From contig JAUMZP010000001.1 in the NCBI GenBank assembly GCA_030528025.1, forward strand, positions 434,001-498,000: 64,000 nt of DNA, given 5' to 3'. The stretch is from Candidatus Saccharimonadota bacterium (GTDB lineage Bacteria > Patescibacteriota > Saccharimonadia > Saccharimonadales > Saccharimonadaceae). The first letter of the stretch is position 1. Every line of letters starts with the position of its first letter. The position numbers and the translations under genes were made by a program. A model generated the notes under the pieces. The model saw only the letters and a program-made list of their open reading frames with translations. It was not told where the DNA came from and did no database searches. Positions 17,793 to 26,937 of the stretch are shown in pieces.

Positions 17793-19202
17793 TTATTGCT
17801 TGGTGGATCTTTCGGCGTCTTTGGCTTGCTTGTATGCTTTGGTAACAGGCTCGAGGCCACGCTTAACGCGCTCGCGGTTGGCTTTGAGCTGCTTCTCGTC
17901 GCGGAAGGAGAGCTTGATGGGGGTGCCAGTGTAGTCGTAGGTGTCGCGGATGCGCCGCTCGAGGTAGCGCTTGTAGCTCCAGTGGACGAACTTGAGGTTG
18001 CTGCCGTAGATAACGAACCATGGTGGGTTTGTGTCTGTCTGGACGATGTAGCGCAGCTTGGGATGGGTATTCTTGAGGCCAGCTGGCGGGTGCTTCTGCA
18101 CAGAGCGCTGCAGGAGGTCATTGAGAGTGCGAGTGGTGGTCTTTTGCTGGCGATGGGTAGCAATACTCAGGGCAAGGTCGAATAACTTCGTCACATTCTG
18201 GCCCGTAACAGCACTGGTGAATATGAGTGGTGCCCACGGTGTGAAGTCGAACTGGGCGGAGATCTGCGGGACGAGTGCATCGCGCGTGTAGGCATCTTTG
18301 CCCTCCACAGCGTCCCATTTGCTCACGACGATAGCCATGCCCTTGCCCGCCTCGGCAATGATGCCAGCAAGCCGTTGGTCGAGGGCGGTGTTGAGTTCGT
18401 TCACATCCATCAGGAGGAAGCAGATATCAGCCTCCTCGATGGCAGCCAAAGTGCGCAAGACGCTAAATTTCTCGATGCCCACCTCCTGCTTGCCTTGGCG
18501 GCGAATGCCGGCGGTGTCGAGCAGCTCGATGGTTTGCCCCTGGTAGCGCAGACGGATGTGATTGACATCGCGCGTGGTGCCTGCTACCCCAGCCACAATG
18601 GCTTGTTGCTTGCCTGCTAGTGTGTTGAAGAGGCTGGATTTGCCTACATTGGGCCGGCCGATCAAAGCAATCTTGAGTACATCGCTCGGCTCGGTTTGGC
18701 GCTTCTCTGGGATGTGCTGACAGATCTCATCTAGCGCATCACTAATACCACTGTTGTGCTCGGCACTGGTGCGGATAATGCTCTTAATGCCAAGACGAAG
18801 AAACTCACTAGTAGGCAGACTGCCCCGCAGGTCGGTTTTGTTGGTGATGAGAATGACAGGCTTGCGGCTCTTGAGGGCGGTCTTAGCGATGCGCCGGTCT
18901 TCGTCGCTGGGGTATTCGGTGCTATCCACGACCACGAGGATGACGTCGGCCGCATCGGATGCATCAGTGATTTGCTCTTGAATACTTGCCTCAAACTCAT
19001 CTTCTGCTGGCTTGAGGCCGGCTGTATCGACGAGCCAGAACTCATACCCATGGTAGGCTGCCTTACCCACCACCCGATCGCGCGTTGTACCAGCCTCGCG
19101 TGCCACGATAGCCTGCTGCGAACGCATCATACGATTAAACAGCGAGCTCTTGCCGGCATTGGCACGCCCGATGATTGCAACAGTAGGAAGTTTGGTAGCC
19201 AT
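17793..19202 (-). CDS. der: Der (EngA), double GTPase for 50S assembly
   Basis: Ribosome-assembly GTPase with two tandem G domains and a KH-like C-terminal domain. G1 motifs are GRANAGKSSLF (residues 12-22) and GRPNVGKSSLF (near 182). G3 motifs are DTAGLKP and DTAGIRR, and G4 motifs are TNKTD and SKWD. The KH-like part contains HPKLRYIVQTDTNPPWFVIYG and RRIRDTYDYTGTPIKLSFR. Length 469, normal. The first G1 has Ala where Pro is usual (GRANAGKS instead of GRPNVGKS). TATAAT (extended, TGATATAAT) lies 9 bases before the ATG. Confidence 0.97.
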   Translation of the reverse strand: MATKLPTVAIIGRANAGKSSLFNRMMRSQQAIVAREAGTTRDRVVGKAAYHGYEFWLVDTAGLKPAEDEFEASIQEQITDASDAADVILVVVDSTEYPSDEDRRIAKTALKSRKPVILITNKTDLRGSLPTSEFLRLGIKSIIRTSAEHNSGISDALDEICQHIPEKRQTEPSDVLKIALIGRPNVGKSSLFNTLAGKQQAIVAGVAGTTRDVNHIRLRYQGQTIELLDTAGIRRQGKQEVGIEKFSVLRTLAAIEEADICFLLMDVNELNTALDQRLAGIIAEAGKGMAIVVSKWDAVEGKDAYTRDALVPQISAQFDFTPWAPLIFTSAVTGQNVTKLFDLALSIATHRQQKTTTRTLNDLLQRSVQKHPPAGLKNTHPKLRYIVQTDTNPPWFVIYGSNLKFVHWSYKRYLERRIRDTYDYTGTPIKLSFRDEKQLKANRERVKRGLEPVTKAYKQAKDAERSTKQ

Positions 19203-19345
19203 AATGCTCTCATTATATCATGAAAGCATATCATGAAAGCGCGTGAGCGGATTTACAGCGCCCCCTCCCTCTTGTACAATAAAAGAACGAGTGCGGCAAC
19301 GGGCTCACTCTCATTGATAAAGACTGAAATATAAGGAAGTGTGTA

Positions 19346-20245
19346 ATGACCAATGAGATACCACAGCCAGCCTATACTACCCTATTGCACCAGTCGATAG
19401 AATATTTGGATGAGAGCTTAGGTCAGCCGCAGCTGATTGACAGCCTGGGTGTGCTGGGCGTCTCGGCGACAGCGCTTCAGCAGCAAGCGGCGATGCTGAC
19501 GGTTGCCGATGTCCGCACAGGTGCCACGCAGCGAGAACTCGATGACCATGATGGTGCGGAGCCGCGCCTCTTCCAGCGTGATCACCAGGTGCAATCGCTT
19601 GATGGTTGGCACCAGTGCGACATTATTCCTCTTGCAATTGCGTCAGAGACACGAGACATTTGGACGGATATGACCGACCCGATGCCGTTGCAGCGGCAGC
19701 AGGCTGGCGTAGCGCACGATACCCCGTGGCGGCTTGGCGCGGCCAAATGGTATTATGCGCAAAGCCGAATTCTTGCCGCACCACACATGTCGGCCCAGGC
19801 GGTACCAGTCAGAATACGTGGCACGTATGCTGCATGCATTGTTGATATGGGGCGGGTTGGGCGCACTCCCATGCATGCTCGGCCGAATATTGTGATGAAT
19901 CAGACTAGACTGCCTCTCCATGATGATAGCGAGAGGGCGCGCATTATCACAGCCGGTGTACTCCTCCACGAGTTAAGTCACGCCAATGATGCCATCACTA
20001 CCCCTTGTACACCCTGGGGTGAGCCACCATATGCACTGTTCTCTTCTGAGCTCAAGGCGTACACATTACAAGCACGGTTCCTTCGCCAGCATGATATACC
20101 ACCGTACCGTGACTTATCGGCTGTGCAGCAGATCGAGACGATCCGGGCACGCATCAACCATCCAGAGCAGCCCTTTGACAAAAACCCCACTATCATCCAG
20201 GCACTTGGCGCGGCTGGCGTCCTCTGGCGGATGGGGCCACGATGA
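19346..20245 (+). CDS. HExxH-motif putative metalloprotein, paralogue 1
   Basis: Unrecognised family of 299 residues with a zincin-type motif, LLHELSHANDAI, near residue 210. No signal peptide or membrane helix is visible. It shares with the broken gene at 28938 the pattern HEL(S/T)HAxDxI, then ELKAYTLQAR (there ELRGYAVGAR), then IETIRARIN (there IERIRNRIN), then PFDKN and RMG/RMW. The conserved Glu of ELKAY or ELRGY, downstream of HExxH, would be a good third zinc ligand (gluzincin-like); this is inference. AAGGAAGTGTGTA precedes the ATG at 19346. Function unknown; a peptidase or toxin-like enzyme is possible. Confidence 0.7.
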   Translation: MTNEIPQPAYTTLLHQSIEYLDESLGQPQLIDSLGVLGVSATALQQQAAMLTVADVRTGATQRELDDHDGAEPRLFQRDHQVQSLDGWHQCDIIPLAIASETRDIWTDMTDPMPLQRQQAGVAHDTPWRLGAAKWYYAQSRILAAPHMSAQAVPVRIRGTYAACIVDMGRVGRTPMHARPNIVMNQTRLPLHDDSERARIITAGVLLHELSHANDAITTPCTPWGEPPYALFSSELKAYTLQARFLRQHDIPPYRDLSAVQQIETIRARINHPEQPFDKNPTIIQALGAAGVLWRMGPR

Positions 20246-20251
20246 GTAGAG

Positions 20252-20686
20252 TTAGCTATTGAGAATAATATAGCGACGCACGGTAAAGATAATAATGGTG
20301 AGCAAGAATGCAATGCCAATGGCGAGAATAGCTAAGCTCACAGCATAGAGCCACCGCGGGAGAGGCCGTTTTTTCTCTGTGGCGTCTTGAGCATCTTTGT
20401 CTTTTTTCTTGTGCCATGGCCGCCAGACTAGCCACCATGCGCCACCACAGGCAGCAATAATGATAATCTCGATAGCTAAGGCATAAAGGTCGAGACCATA
20501 GCGGGCGTGATCGCCAAAAGGTATCATGCGCGGCGGAGTAGGTGTCTCGCTCCAGAAGTGGTCGTCCTTGGGATCGAAACAGAGCGTGCGCTCGTGGAGT
20601 GGACTGAGTAGCCAGGTGATGGTGTCATCCGTTACATAACGGAGCCTGTATCGCGGGGTTGGGTCTTTAAGAATAGGCATACACAT
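20252..20686 (-). CDS. Small two-helix membrane protein
   Basis: Unrecognised protein of about 144 residues. An N-terminal soluble part (about 65 residues) is followed by two membrane helices, ALAIEIIIIAACGGAWWLVW and LYAVSLAILAIGIAFLLTIIIF. A highly charged loop (HKKKDKDAQDATEKKR) lies between them and probably faces the cytoplasm. It is convergent with the HExxH gene, six bases apart, and lies upstream of the pseudouridine synthase on the other side. Start 20686 or 20680 (MPILKD) are both possible. Confidence 0.65.
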   Translation of the reverse strand: MCMPILKDPTPRYRLRYVTDDTITWLLSPLHERTLCFDPKDDHFWSETPTPPRMIPFGDHARYGLDLYALAIEIIIIAACGGAWWLVWRPWHKKKDKDAQDATEKKRPLPRWLYAVSLAILAIGIAFLLTIIIFTVRRYIILNS

Positions 20687-20736
20687 ATATTACTATTGTA
20701 TATTATTTTTTGCTGAGAGTGCAAGAAGGTGCTGCT

Positions 20737-21420
20737 CTATTGCGCAGCGACGTCTTCCCACTTACCTCGCGGTAGCTTGCCCAGACTATAGCTGCCAAAG
20801 TGTGTGCGGTGCAGGCGCGTGACAGTATAACCCAGAGCGGCGAAGGTGCGGCGAATCTGGCGGTTACGGCCCTCGCTCATGCTAATGTGCCACTCGGTGC
20901 GGCTATCGGGCCGAAGACGCGTGAGGATGAGCCGGCTGGTACCATCGGCAAGCTGGATGCCATAGTCGCTGATCATCTGCTGGTGGAGGGGTTCGAGTGG
21001 GTGGTCGAGCCGGACGTGGTATTCTTTGACCTTAGCAAACTGTGGGTGGGTCATGCGGTAGGCAAAGTCGCCGTTGTTGCTGAGCAAAAGCAAGCCTGAG
21101 CTATCGGCATCAAGCCGGCCAACGGGCTTAAGAGCATGCAACTCTGTTGGTAAAAGGCTATAAATAGTGGGCTGTGACCCCTGTTGTTTGCGCGAGCAGA
21201 CGTAACCGACTGGCTTGTTGAGCATAATAGTGCGGTAAGTAACTTGCTTGGGTAATGGCGCGCCCTGTACCGTTACCAAGCTGCCCGGCTGGAGGCGGGC
21301 ACCGAGCACAGCTACCTCGCCATCAACTACGACATCTCCAGCGGCGATCAGGTCATCCGCTTGGCGGCGCGACAGGCCCAGCACAAGAGCAATGTGTTTG
21401 TTAAGGCGAGTAGTCGACAT
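20737..21420 (-). CDS. RsuA/RluB-family rRNA pseudouridine synthase
   Basis: Converts a specific uridine in rRNA to pseudouridine. The 227-residue protein has an N-terminal S4 RNA-binding domain (MSTTRLNKHIALVLGLSRR to about residue 60). The catalytic domain carries LNKPVGYVCS and the signature GRLDADSSGLLLLSNNG with the nucleophilic Asp. The C-terminal motif EGRNRQIRRTFAALGY is typical of the RsuA/RluB/RluE/RluF group. Which rRNA site it modifies cannot be told. TATAAT (TGATATAAT) lies 6 bases before the ATG, so the mRNA should be leaderless. Confidence 0.94.
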   Translation of the reverse strand: MSTTRLNKHIALVLGLSRRQADDLIAAGDVVVDGEVAVLGARLQPGSLVTVQGAPLPKQVTYRTIMLNKPVGYVCSRKQQGSQPTIYSLLPTELHALKPVGRLDADSSGLLLLSNNGDFAYRMTHPQFAKVKEYHVRLDHPLEPLHQQMISDYGIQLADGTSRLILTRLRPDSRTEWHISMSEGRNRQIRRTFAALGYTVTRLHRTHFGSYSLGKLPRGKWEDVAAQ

Positions 21421-21485
21421 GCTTCTATTATATCACCCAGGACGTGCTGGCCGAAGGCTCGGCTCTGCGCTCATAACTCTCTCAG

Positions 21486-21764
21486 CTAATGCTGATGGGT
21501 ATGACGCGACCATGGCCGAGTAACCGCCGAGACAATACCCCGTGTGCCGCAAAGAGCAGCCTGGCCAATGGCACGAATGCGAGTGAAAAGTGGGCTATGT
21601 TTGACCTCTGGCACAACAAGTGGGTACTCAAGCGATGGATGTTGGTGGCTATCAGCTTGTAGTGGATCGTTGCACTCCATAGCAGGGCCAGTGACAGAGT
21701 CATTGGGAGGTTGTTCATGGAATGGGTAGTCGAATAGTGATCGATCGGGCATAACAGGCTCCAT
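21486..21764 (-). CDS. Hypothetical protein, 92 residues
   Basis: I do not recognise it. It starts MEPVMPDRSLFDYPFHEQPP and is rich in Pro and His, with no membrane helix; RIRAIGQAALCGTRGIVSAV is a possible amphipathic helix. TATACT lies 16 bases before the ATG at 21764. It is the reverse-strand neighbour between the response regulator and the pseudouridine synthase. Protein-like but without a family. Confidence 0.45.
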   Translation of the reverse strand: MEPVMPDRSLFDYPFHEQPPNDSVTGPAMECNDPLQADSHQHPSLEYPLVVPEVKHSPLFTRIRAIGQAALCGTRGIVSAVTRPWSRHTHQH

Positions 21765-21815
21765 GCAATGATGATTACCTAGTATAGCACGTGTGGAGCG
21801 ATATAGATACGTTTT

Positions 21816-23384
21816 TTAGTGCGACCCAGCCGATGGCGCTGCCCGCTCAGTCTCTTCGAAGCTGATGTTATCGTGGCTGTGCTGTATGGTTGGTGCTGGG
21901 TGCGAAGGTGCAGCTCCTGGCTGAGGCGCTGATGCTGCATGATGAGTGGTTGATGGTTGCCCTGCTGCGGAGTCAACGGGCTGTGCTGGAGCAGAATGTG
22001 CTGCAGCAACGGGAGCTGGGCGGATGGCATCGTAGAGTGGATGATTGACTGGCGAGACCGACGGATGAGCGGCTGCACTACCCTGGAGCAATGCCGCGGC
22101 TAGCGCATCGGACGGGTCTGCAGCGATGGCCTGTGTGCTGTGCGGCGCAATGGCTGCACTATCAGTAGCAGGATGAGCTGGTGAATCCTCGTGATGCTCG
22201 TGGTAAGTAGCTGGAGGCTGAGCTGCGACGACTGGCGCAGTATGGCTTGGCGCTGGTGTGTCGTATGCTGCTGTGGTGGCTGGCGCTAGTGGTTCGACCG
22301 GATTTGGAATGGTGTCCATCTGCTCATTAAGGCTAGCCACGGCGTCTGTGACGAGCTGGTTTTGGCTTGGCTGATAGGCAGCTGCATCGGTATCTGTCTC
22401 ATCATCGGTTTGCTGCGTACTTGTGCGGAGAGCTTCGGCTAGCTCGGCTTCGTCGTCGGCTGGAGTGTGGGTGTAGTGAGCAGGCTGGCTCGTTACAATG
22501 TGATGGTGTACATCTGGAATACCTGATGGTGCTGTGCTATGCGGCGCAATAATATCGTTAATAAGTGGCTGCGTAGTGGGAGCATCGCTGGCTAGCGGTA
22601 TGTGCAGATGTGGAGCCTCTGCTGGGCTTGATGCGTTATTAGTAGGGGCTGCTTGGTGTTCATCGTGATGCGTGACAATCTCGGCCTCTGGTGCCTCTTC
22701 GGCTGGCGGCAAGGTGAATGGCTGTGGCGTAGTGGGCTCGGCTGGCGGCTGCGGCGCTGTGGGCTGTGATGCGCCACTGGCGGCATCGAGTTCGTCATCT
22801 ATTAGACTGGCATAATCTGGTCTCGGCATAGAAGACTGTAGCGGGTGGATCACTCGCTCACCCAGGCTGGCCGGCCGTGGTGTAGAGAATGGCGCTGTGG
22901 GCTGCGGCAGTGTGGTGGGCTGGGGCTGACTGGCTGGTGGCACTAGGTTGGCTGGTGCGCTTGGCTGAGGCTCAGGAGTGGTATGTGCTGCTGGCCGGTG
23001 GCTCACTCCTGTATCACCAAGGACATCGTGTACGGCGCGCACCACATCTTCAATGCCAACCTGCGATTTGACGAGGTAGCGGTCTGCTCCCAGCGCCTCG
23101 CCGCGCATGCGCTGGTCTTGGCTAGAGAGTGCCGTCATGATAATCACCTTGATGCCGCGCGTCTCGGTGGTGCTGCGCAAGATATCGAGCATGTCGAAGC
23201 CACTAATCTTGGGCATCATCACATCGCTGATGATGAGCTGCGGACGTTCTTTGATAGCCATGGCGAGTGCTTCTTCCCCATCGCCGGCCGACACGATGTC
23301 ATACCCCTCGGCCAACAGGCGTACTCCGTATATTTCGCGCAGGCTTTTGTCGTCTTCGACAAGCAGAATCTTAACCTTTGTCAT
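21816..23384 (-). CDS. Response regulator with a long Pro/Ala-rich tail
   Basis: Residues 1-125 are a complete receiver domain: ILLVEDD near the N-terminus, phospho-acceptor Asp54 in LIISDVMMP, Thr in VIIMTALSS and Lys in YLVKSQ. No DNA-binding output domain follows. About 390 residues of low complexity come next, rich in Pro, Ala, His, Thr and Gln, presumably disordered. The partner is unclear; the nearest kinase is the PAS kinase at 24291, which also ends in a Pro/Ala/Thr-rich tail. I start at MTKVKILLVEDD (23384); GAGGGTGAT directly precedes it. A TACAAT box is 10 bases upstream. Confidence 0.88.
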   Translation of the reverse strand: MTKVKILLVEDDKSLREIYGVRLLAEGYDIVSAGDGEEALAMAIKERPQLIISDVMMPKISGFDMLDILRSTTETRGIKVIIMTALSSQDQRMRGEALGADRYLVKSQVGIEDVVRAVHDVLGDTGVSHRPAAHTTPEPQPSAPANLVPPASQPQPTTLPQPTAPFSTPRPASLGERVIHPLQSSMPRPDYASLIDDELDAASGASQPTAPQPPAEPTTPQPFTLPPAEEAPEAEIVTHHDEHQAAPTNNASSPAEAPHLHIPLASDAPTTQPLINDIIAPHSTAPSGIPDVHHHIVTSQPAHYTHTPADDEAELAEALRTSTQQTDDETDTDAAAYQPSQNQLVTDAVASLNEQMDTIPNPVEPLAPATTAAYDTPAPSHTAPVVAAQPPATYHEHHEDSPAHPATDSAAIAPHSTQAIAADPSDALAAALLQGSAAAHPSVSPVNHPLYDAIRPAPVAAAHSAPAQPVDSAAGQPSTTHHAASAPQPGAAPSHPAPTIQHSHDNISFEETERAAPSAGSH

Positions 23385-23628
23385 ATCACCCTCTATTGTA
23401 CGCAATTGTTGGCAAAAATACCATAGTGCTTGTGGTTTTTTTGAGAGGAATTGATATAAAGCGCTGCTCTAGTGACGTATACCGAAAATTGCAAAACGTT
23501 CCCCTGCTCTTCGTGTAACCCCACTACAAGAAAACATCGAGAAACTCGCGACCAAGCCAAAGAAAAGAGCTTTGCTCTATATTCTGGCTAGCGTATGCTA
23601 GGTTTGGTAGGGCTACTGGGGGTAGCTA

Positions 23629-23657
23629 TTGACGATAAATCAATCCTGTGGTATCAT
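23629..23657 (+). promoter_or_regulatory. Promoter of the 23679 gene
   Basis: TTGACG (23629-23634), a 17-base spacer and TATCAT (23652-23657). It is followed by a short leader with AGAGGAAC, so this gene uses a Shine-Dalgarno site. Confidence 0.6.
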
Positions 23658-23678
23658 ACTACTCCTTAATAGAGGAAC

Positions 23679-24137
23679 ATGAAAATGACAACACCACGAC
23701 AAATGCGACACGCCGAGACGTCACATCGGGCACGGCACAAAAGTGAGAAGCAAAGCTGGGTTGAGCGCTTCGTCGAGGAAGCGCAATCGCCCGAGCGATC
23801 CTCACAGCGCGATAAAGTTGCGCGGGCGTTGGGGACGCTGGCCACCATTGGTACGACTCTGACAGTCGCAACAGGTATTAGTGTTTACCACGACAGTGGC
23901 AATATAGAGCCGGTAGGTAACCTGCTCAACCCAGTTGCGGAGCACGTGATGACGACGGACGAGGACATTGCTACTGCGGATGGACTCTCAAACATCATTG
24001 CTCTTGAAAACCGCCAGGCGGAAGAGACGAGGATGCATTACGTGGTGCGTTTTACAGAAGCCGCAGTCCTTAGTGTTGCTGCACTGCGTGCGTCCAACGG
24101 GTGGACAGAGCATAAGCGCAAGAAAGACCAGTTATAG
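23679..24137 (+). CDS. Hypothetical protein, 152 residues
   Basis: I do not recognise it. It begins with a charged stretch of about 48 residues (RQMRHAETSHRARHKSEK), then a weak hydrophobic segment (ALGTLATIGTTLTVATGISV, about 50-69). An acidic middle follows, and a possible second hydrophobic segment (FTEAAVLSVAALRA) near the C-terminus. The ATG at 23679 is only three bases after GAGG; a second ATG at 23685 has better spacing and may be the true start. The GAGGAACATG context is shared with the gene at 33265. Confidence 0.6.
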   Translation: MKMTTPRQMRHAETSHRARHKSEKQSWVERFVEEAQSPERSSQRDKVARALGTLATIGTTLTVATGISVYHDSGNIEPVGNLLNPVAEHVMTTDEDIATADGLSNIIALENRQAEETRMHYVVRFTEAAVLSVAALRASNGWTEHKRKKDQL

Positions 24138-24228
24138 GCGTGTAGCAGTCTGGGGCTTTGTCTGCGCTGGGCTCGCCCCTCTTCTTACTTTTTGCTGCAG
24201 GAGAGGCACTAGTAGCAGGTTTTAATAT

Positions 24229-24264
24229 AAAAGAGGCCGGTATTGTGGAAAATATCGGCCTCTA
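24229..24264 (-). terminator. Terminator of the PAS kinase gene
   Basis: On the minus strand AGAGGCCGATATT pairs with AATACCGGCCTCT (one G-U or mismatch), followed by TTTATATT, downstream of the stop at 24291. Confidence 0.8.
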
Positions 24265-24290
24265 TAATTATTTCGAGAGAGGTATGAGAT

Positions 24291-26372
24291 TTACCGCACT
24301 GCCCGTGGTGGCGCAGCAGAGCGCGGTGCGGTGAGGACATCACGGACGCGAGTGGGACTACGCCGGGGCTGGCTGGTGGCAATGATGTGCGCTGTGGGTG
24401 ATGTACTGGGCACAGGTTGCGGCGCAGATGGTGGTGTGGTGGTGCTTGATGGAGTGGAAGGGGTAGCCTGGGCAACGGTAACAGTGGTAGGCTGCGTGTG
24501 TTTTGCTGTGGTGGGTGACGTGGCTGTGCGGCTGTTCTTTTGGGTTGGGCGCTGCGTGCGAGTAGCTGGGCCCGACTGCGGCAAAAAGCCTTGGCTCTGG
24601 AGCGCGGCCGTGGCAAAAGCCGGTACTGGGCGAGGCGGAGCTGCCTTGGCGGCTTGTGCTGCTGCCTTGGCTTTGGCAGCGAGGGCGGTTTGGGTATCGT
24701 GCTCACTCATACGTGGGAGCTCGAGGAAGAAGGTACTTCCCTGCCGGTACGCACTCTCCACCCACAAGCGGCCACCCATCACCTCTGTGAGGCGGCGACT
24801 GAGGTAGAGCCCGAGGCCAGTGCCGCCAATCTCGCGCGTGTCCGAATTATCTACTCGATAGAACTTTTGGAAGAGGTGTGACTGATCTTCTACTGGTATG
24901 CCAATGCCAGTATCGGCAATGGCGACTGTCACGCGCCCACTACCACCAGTCACATCCACCGTTACACGCCCACTGGGGGTGTATTTGATAGCATTCTCTA
25001 CCAGATTATCGAGCACCTCACGCAGCTGGTCTGGGTCGACAGAGACATAAAAGGCAGGGCTAAGCGTCCGGCTAGTAAAGGTAGCGCTATGCTCGCCGTC
25101 AGATGTGCCAGGGCGTGGCTTGAAGATAAGCTGGAGTTTTTTGTCCTCGGCCTTGTGACGCAGCCCCTCCACAATGTCGCTGACAAAGGGGATGAGGTCG
25201 ATCACTTCAGGATTGCTCTGCAAGCGGCCATCGTCGGCTTTGCTTACATCTAGCAGGTCTTGGAAGAGCCGGCCGAGGTGCTCAGCCGAGCGGTGTGCTT
25301 TGGTAATGAAGTCGCGGGCGCGCTGGTCGATGGTAGCGGTGGTGGGGTTCAGTGTGAGGCCAAGGTAGCCCTCGATCGACGCCACAGGGGTACGCATCTC
25401 GTGGCTGGCGGTGCTAATGAATTCGGCTTTTTGGCGCTCCTCGGCCTTTTCCTTTGTTACGTCACGAAAGACGACGATAACTCCACTGCCTGGCTCGCTG
25501 CTGACGGGCGAAATGACGAGTGAGATGATCGGCGTCTTGCCAGAGCTCGTCACGAGGCGCAGGCGGTCGGTGGTGAGGGGCTGGTTGTCGGCTAGGACGG
25601 CGGCGATGGGGTCGGTATCATTGGTAATGGGGTCATTCTTGGTATCGATAAGCTTGAGGATGGATTGGTAGCTGAGGCCCAGAGCATCTTCATCGCCCCA
25701 ACCTACGAGGCGTTGGGCTGCTGGATTGATGAGCTCAATCATCCCATCTGCGTCCAGCGCCATCACGCCATCGCCAATTGCATTGAGCACGATGTCAGAC
25801 TTGCCTGCTACCCGGCTTAGTGTGGCGGCAAGCTCGCGGTACGAGGTGGTGCGAGCCTCGGCGGCGCGATCATCCGGCCCCCAGAGCAAGCACCCCACCA
25901 AGATGGGGAGCTCACCCGTCAGCATAGCGCTGGGGATCATCATGCTTGTAATATGCCCTGCCAACACCCCCCAACTGAGATAGGCATTGACTAGTAGCAA
26001 GACTAGCGCTAGCCCTACCCAGCCAAAAAACATTGCAAAAACCGCTACTAAGAGCCAGGCTGCAATAAAGGGTGAGCTCAGCCCACCAGTGCCAATAATG
26101 AGCGCGCCTGTTGTAGCAACGGCGCAGAGATACACTACCAGACTCGCCTGCCCAAGCCGTTGCTGCGGTGGCCAGATGTGAAGCACCGCTGCCACAACCC
26201 CTGTTATACCAGCCAAGATGACGGCAATGAGCGGCATGCCAAGTACGAGGTTGTATTGATCCACCCCGCCAAAGTGCCGCCATGCCCACAGTGCCACGAT
26301 GATGACGGCATAGAGCATACTTGCCTCGCACAAGCGCCGGTGCCAAAACCGGCTGATTTGTTGCACCCCCAT
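24291..26372 (-). CDS. PAS-domain sensor histidine kinase
   Basis: Membrane kinase of 693 residues. About five or six helices fill residues 18-155. A PAS domain follows (about 180-300; IVLNAIGDGVMALDADGMIELIN split by me at DGM). The phospho-accepting His314 lies in the HisKA motif STASHEMRTPV. The ATPase domain has LVENAIKYTPSG (N box), VAIADTGIGIP (G1) and GGTGLGLYLSRR (G2). The last 120 residues are low-complexity Ala/Pro/Thr and probably disordered, which is unusual for this family. TATAAT and GGGGGAT precede the start. No response regulator is adjacent; the one at 21816 is the nearest candidate. Confidence 0.93.
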   Translation of the reverse strand: MGVQQISRFWHRRLCEASMLYAVIIVALWAWRHFGGVDQYNLVLGMPLIAVILAGITGVVAAVLHIWPPQQRLGQASLVVYLCAVATTGALIIGTGGLSSPFIAAWLLVAVFAMFFGWVGLALVLLLVNAYLSWGVLAGHITSMMIPSAMLTGELPILVGCLLWGPDDRAAEARTTSYRELAATLSRVAGKSDIVLNAIGDGVMALDADGMIELINPAAQRLVGWGDEDALGLSYQSILKLIDTKNDPITNDTDPIAAVLADNQPLTTDRLRLVTSSGKTPIISLVISPVSSEPGSGVIVVFRDVTKEKAEERQKAEFISTASHEMRTPVASIEGYLGLTLNPTTATIDQRARDFITKAHRSAEHLGRLFQDLLDVSKADDGRLQSNPEVIDLIPFVSDIVEGLRHKAEDKKLQLIFKPRPGTSDGEHSATFTSRTLSPAFYVSVDPDQLREVLDNLVENAIKYTPSGRVTVDVTGGSGRVTVAIADTGIGIPVEDQSHLFQKFYRVDNSDTREIGGTGLGLYLSRRLTEVMGGRLWVESAYRQGSTFFLELPRMSEHDTQTALAAKAKAAAQAAKAAPPRPVPAFATAALQSQGFLPQSGPATRTQRPTQKNSRTATSPTTAKHTQPTTVTVAQATPSTPSSTTTPPSAPQPVPSTSPTAHIIATSQPRRSPTRVRDVLTAPRSAAPPRAVR

Positions 26373-26550
26373 TGGTTATCCCCCTTATGCTTTGTGTGTA
26401 TTATAGCGGATTGCTTGGGTGATAGCAATGGAGTGCTGGCCGAGATAGTCGCGCTTGTTGTTAGTGTCTTCTTACGACCCTAGTAGCAATTTATTCGCCC
26501 ATTTTTCTCTACAATGTGCTACAATAGTGCCAGAAAACAAAGGAGGCCAT

Positions 26551-26820
26551 ATGGCAAAAAAATCAACCAAAGCAGCGGCCAAAGCAGCCGTGCCATCAAC
26601 AACTACCACAAAAACAAAGGTCACAGTATCGACCACCCGCAAAAAGACGCCCAAGCAAATGCTCGACATCCTGCTCATCGCAGCCTGCCTGGTGCTCAGC
26701 GTTATCGTAGTGGTACTGAGTATCTCGCATAGTATCGACCCGCACACCGCCATCGTTATGCTCAGCGTTGGTCTGGCCTGCCTCAGTGCCTATGTGCTTA
26801 ACCATGCAGCAAGTCGGTAG
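26551..26820 (+). CDS. Small two-helix membrane protein
   Basis: 89 residues. The N-terminus (MAKKSTKAAAKAAVPSTTTT) is Lys/Ala/Thr-rich and resembles a histone-tail-like DNA- or membrane-binding segment. Two membrane helices follow: ILLIAACLVLSVIVVVLSI and TAIVMLSVGLACLSAYVLN. AGGAGG lies 4 bases before the ATG at 26551, an ideal Shine-Dalgarno site; the longer frame to 26455 has no such signal. A terminator follows, so it is a single-gene unit. Family not recognised. Confidence 0.75.
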   Translation: MAKKSTKAAAKAAVPSTTTTKTKVTVSTTRKKTPKQMLDILLIAACLVLSVIVVVLSISHSIDPHTAIVMLSVGLACLSAYVLNHAASR

Positions 26821-26843
26821 AACCCTGCTCTACTACTCTTATA

Positions 26844-26875
26844 AATAACCCGCTCGCGATTGGTGGGTTATTTTG
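26844..26875 (+). terminator. Terminator
   Basis: AATAACCC pairs with GGGTTATT across a 13-base loop and is followed by TT, directly after the gene ending at 26820. Confidence 0.65.
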
Positions 26876-26937
26876 CTATAAACTGCGACCATACAGAGGA
26901 AATGGGTGAGCTGTGTGCCAAGACCTAAGGCGCAGTG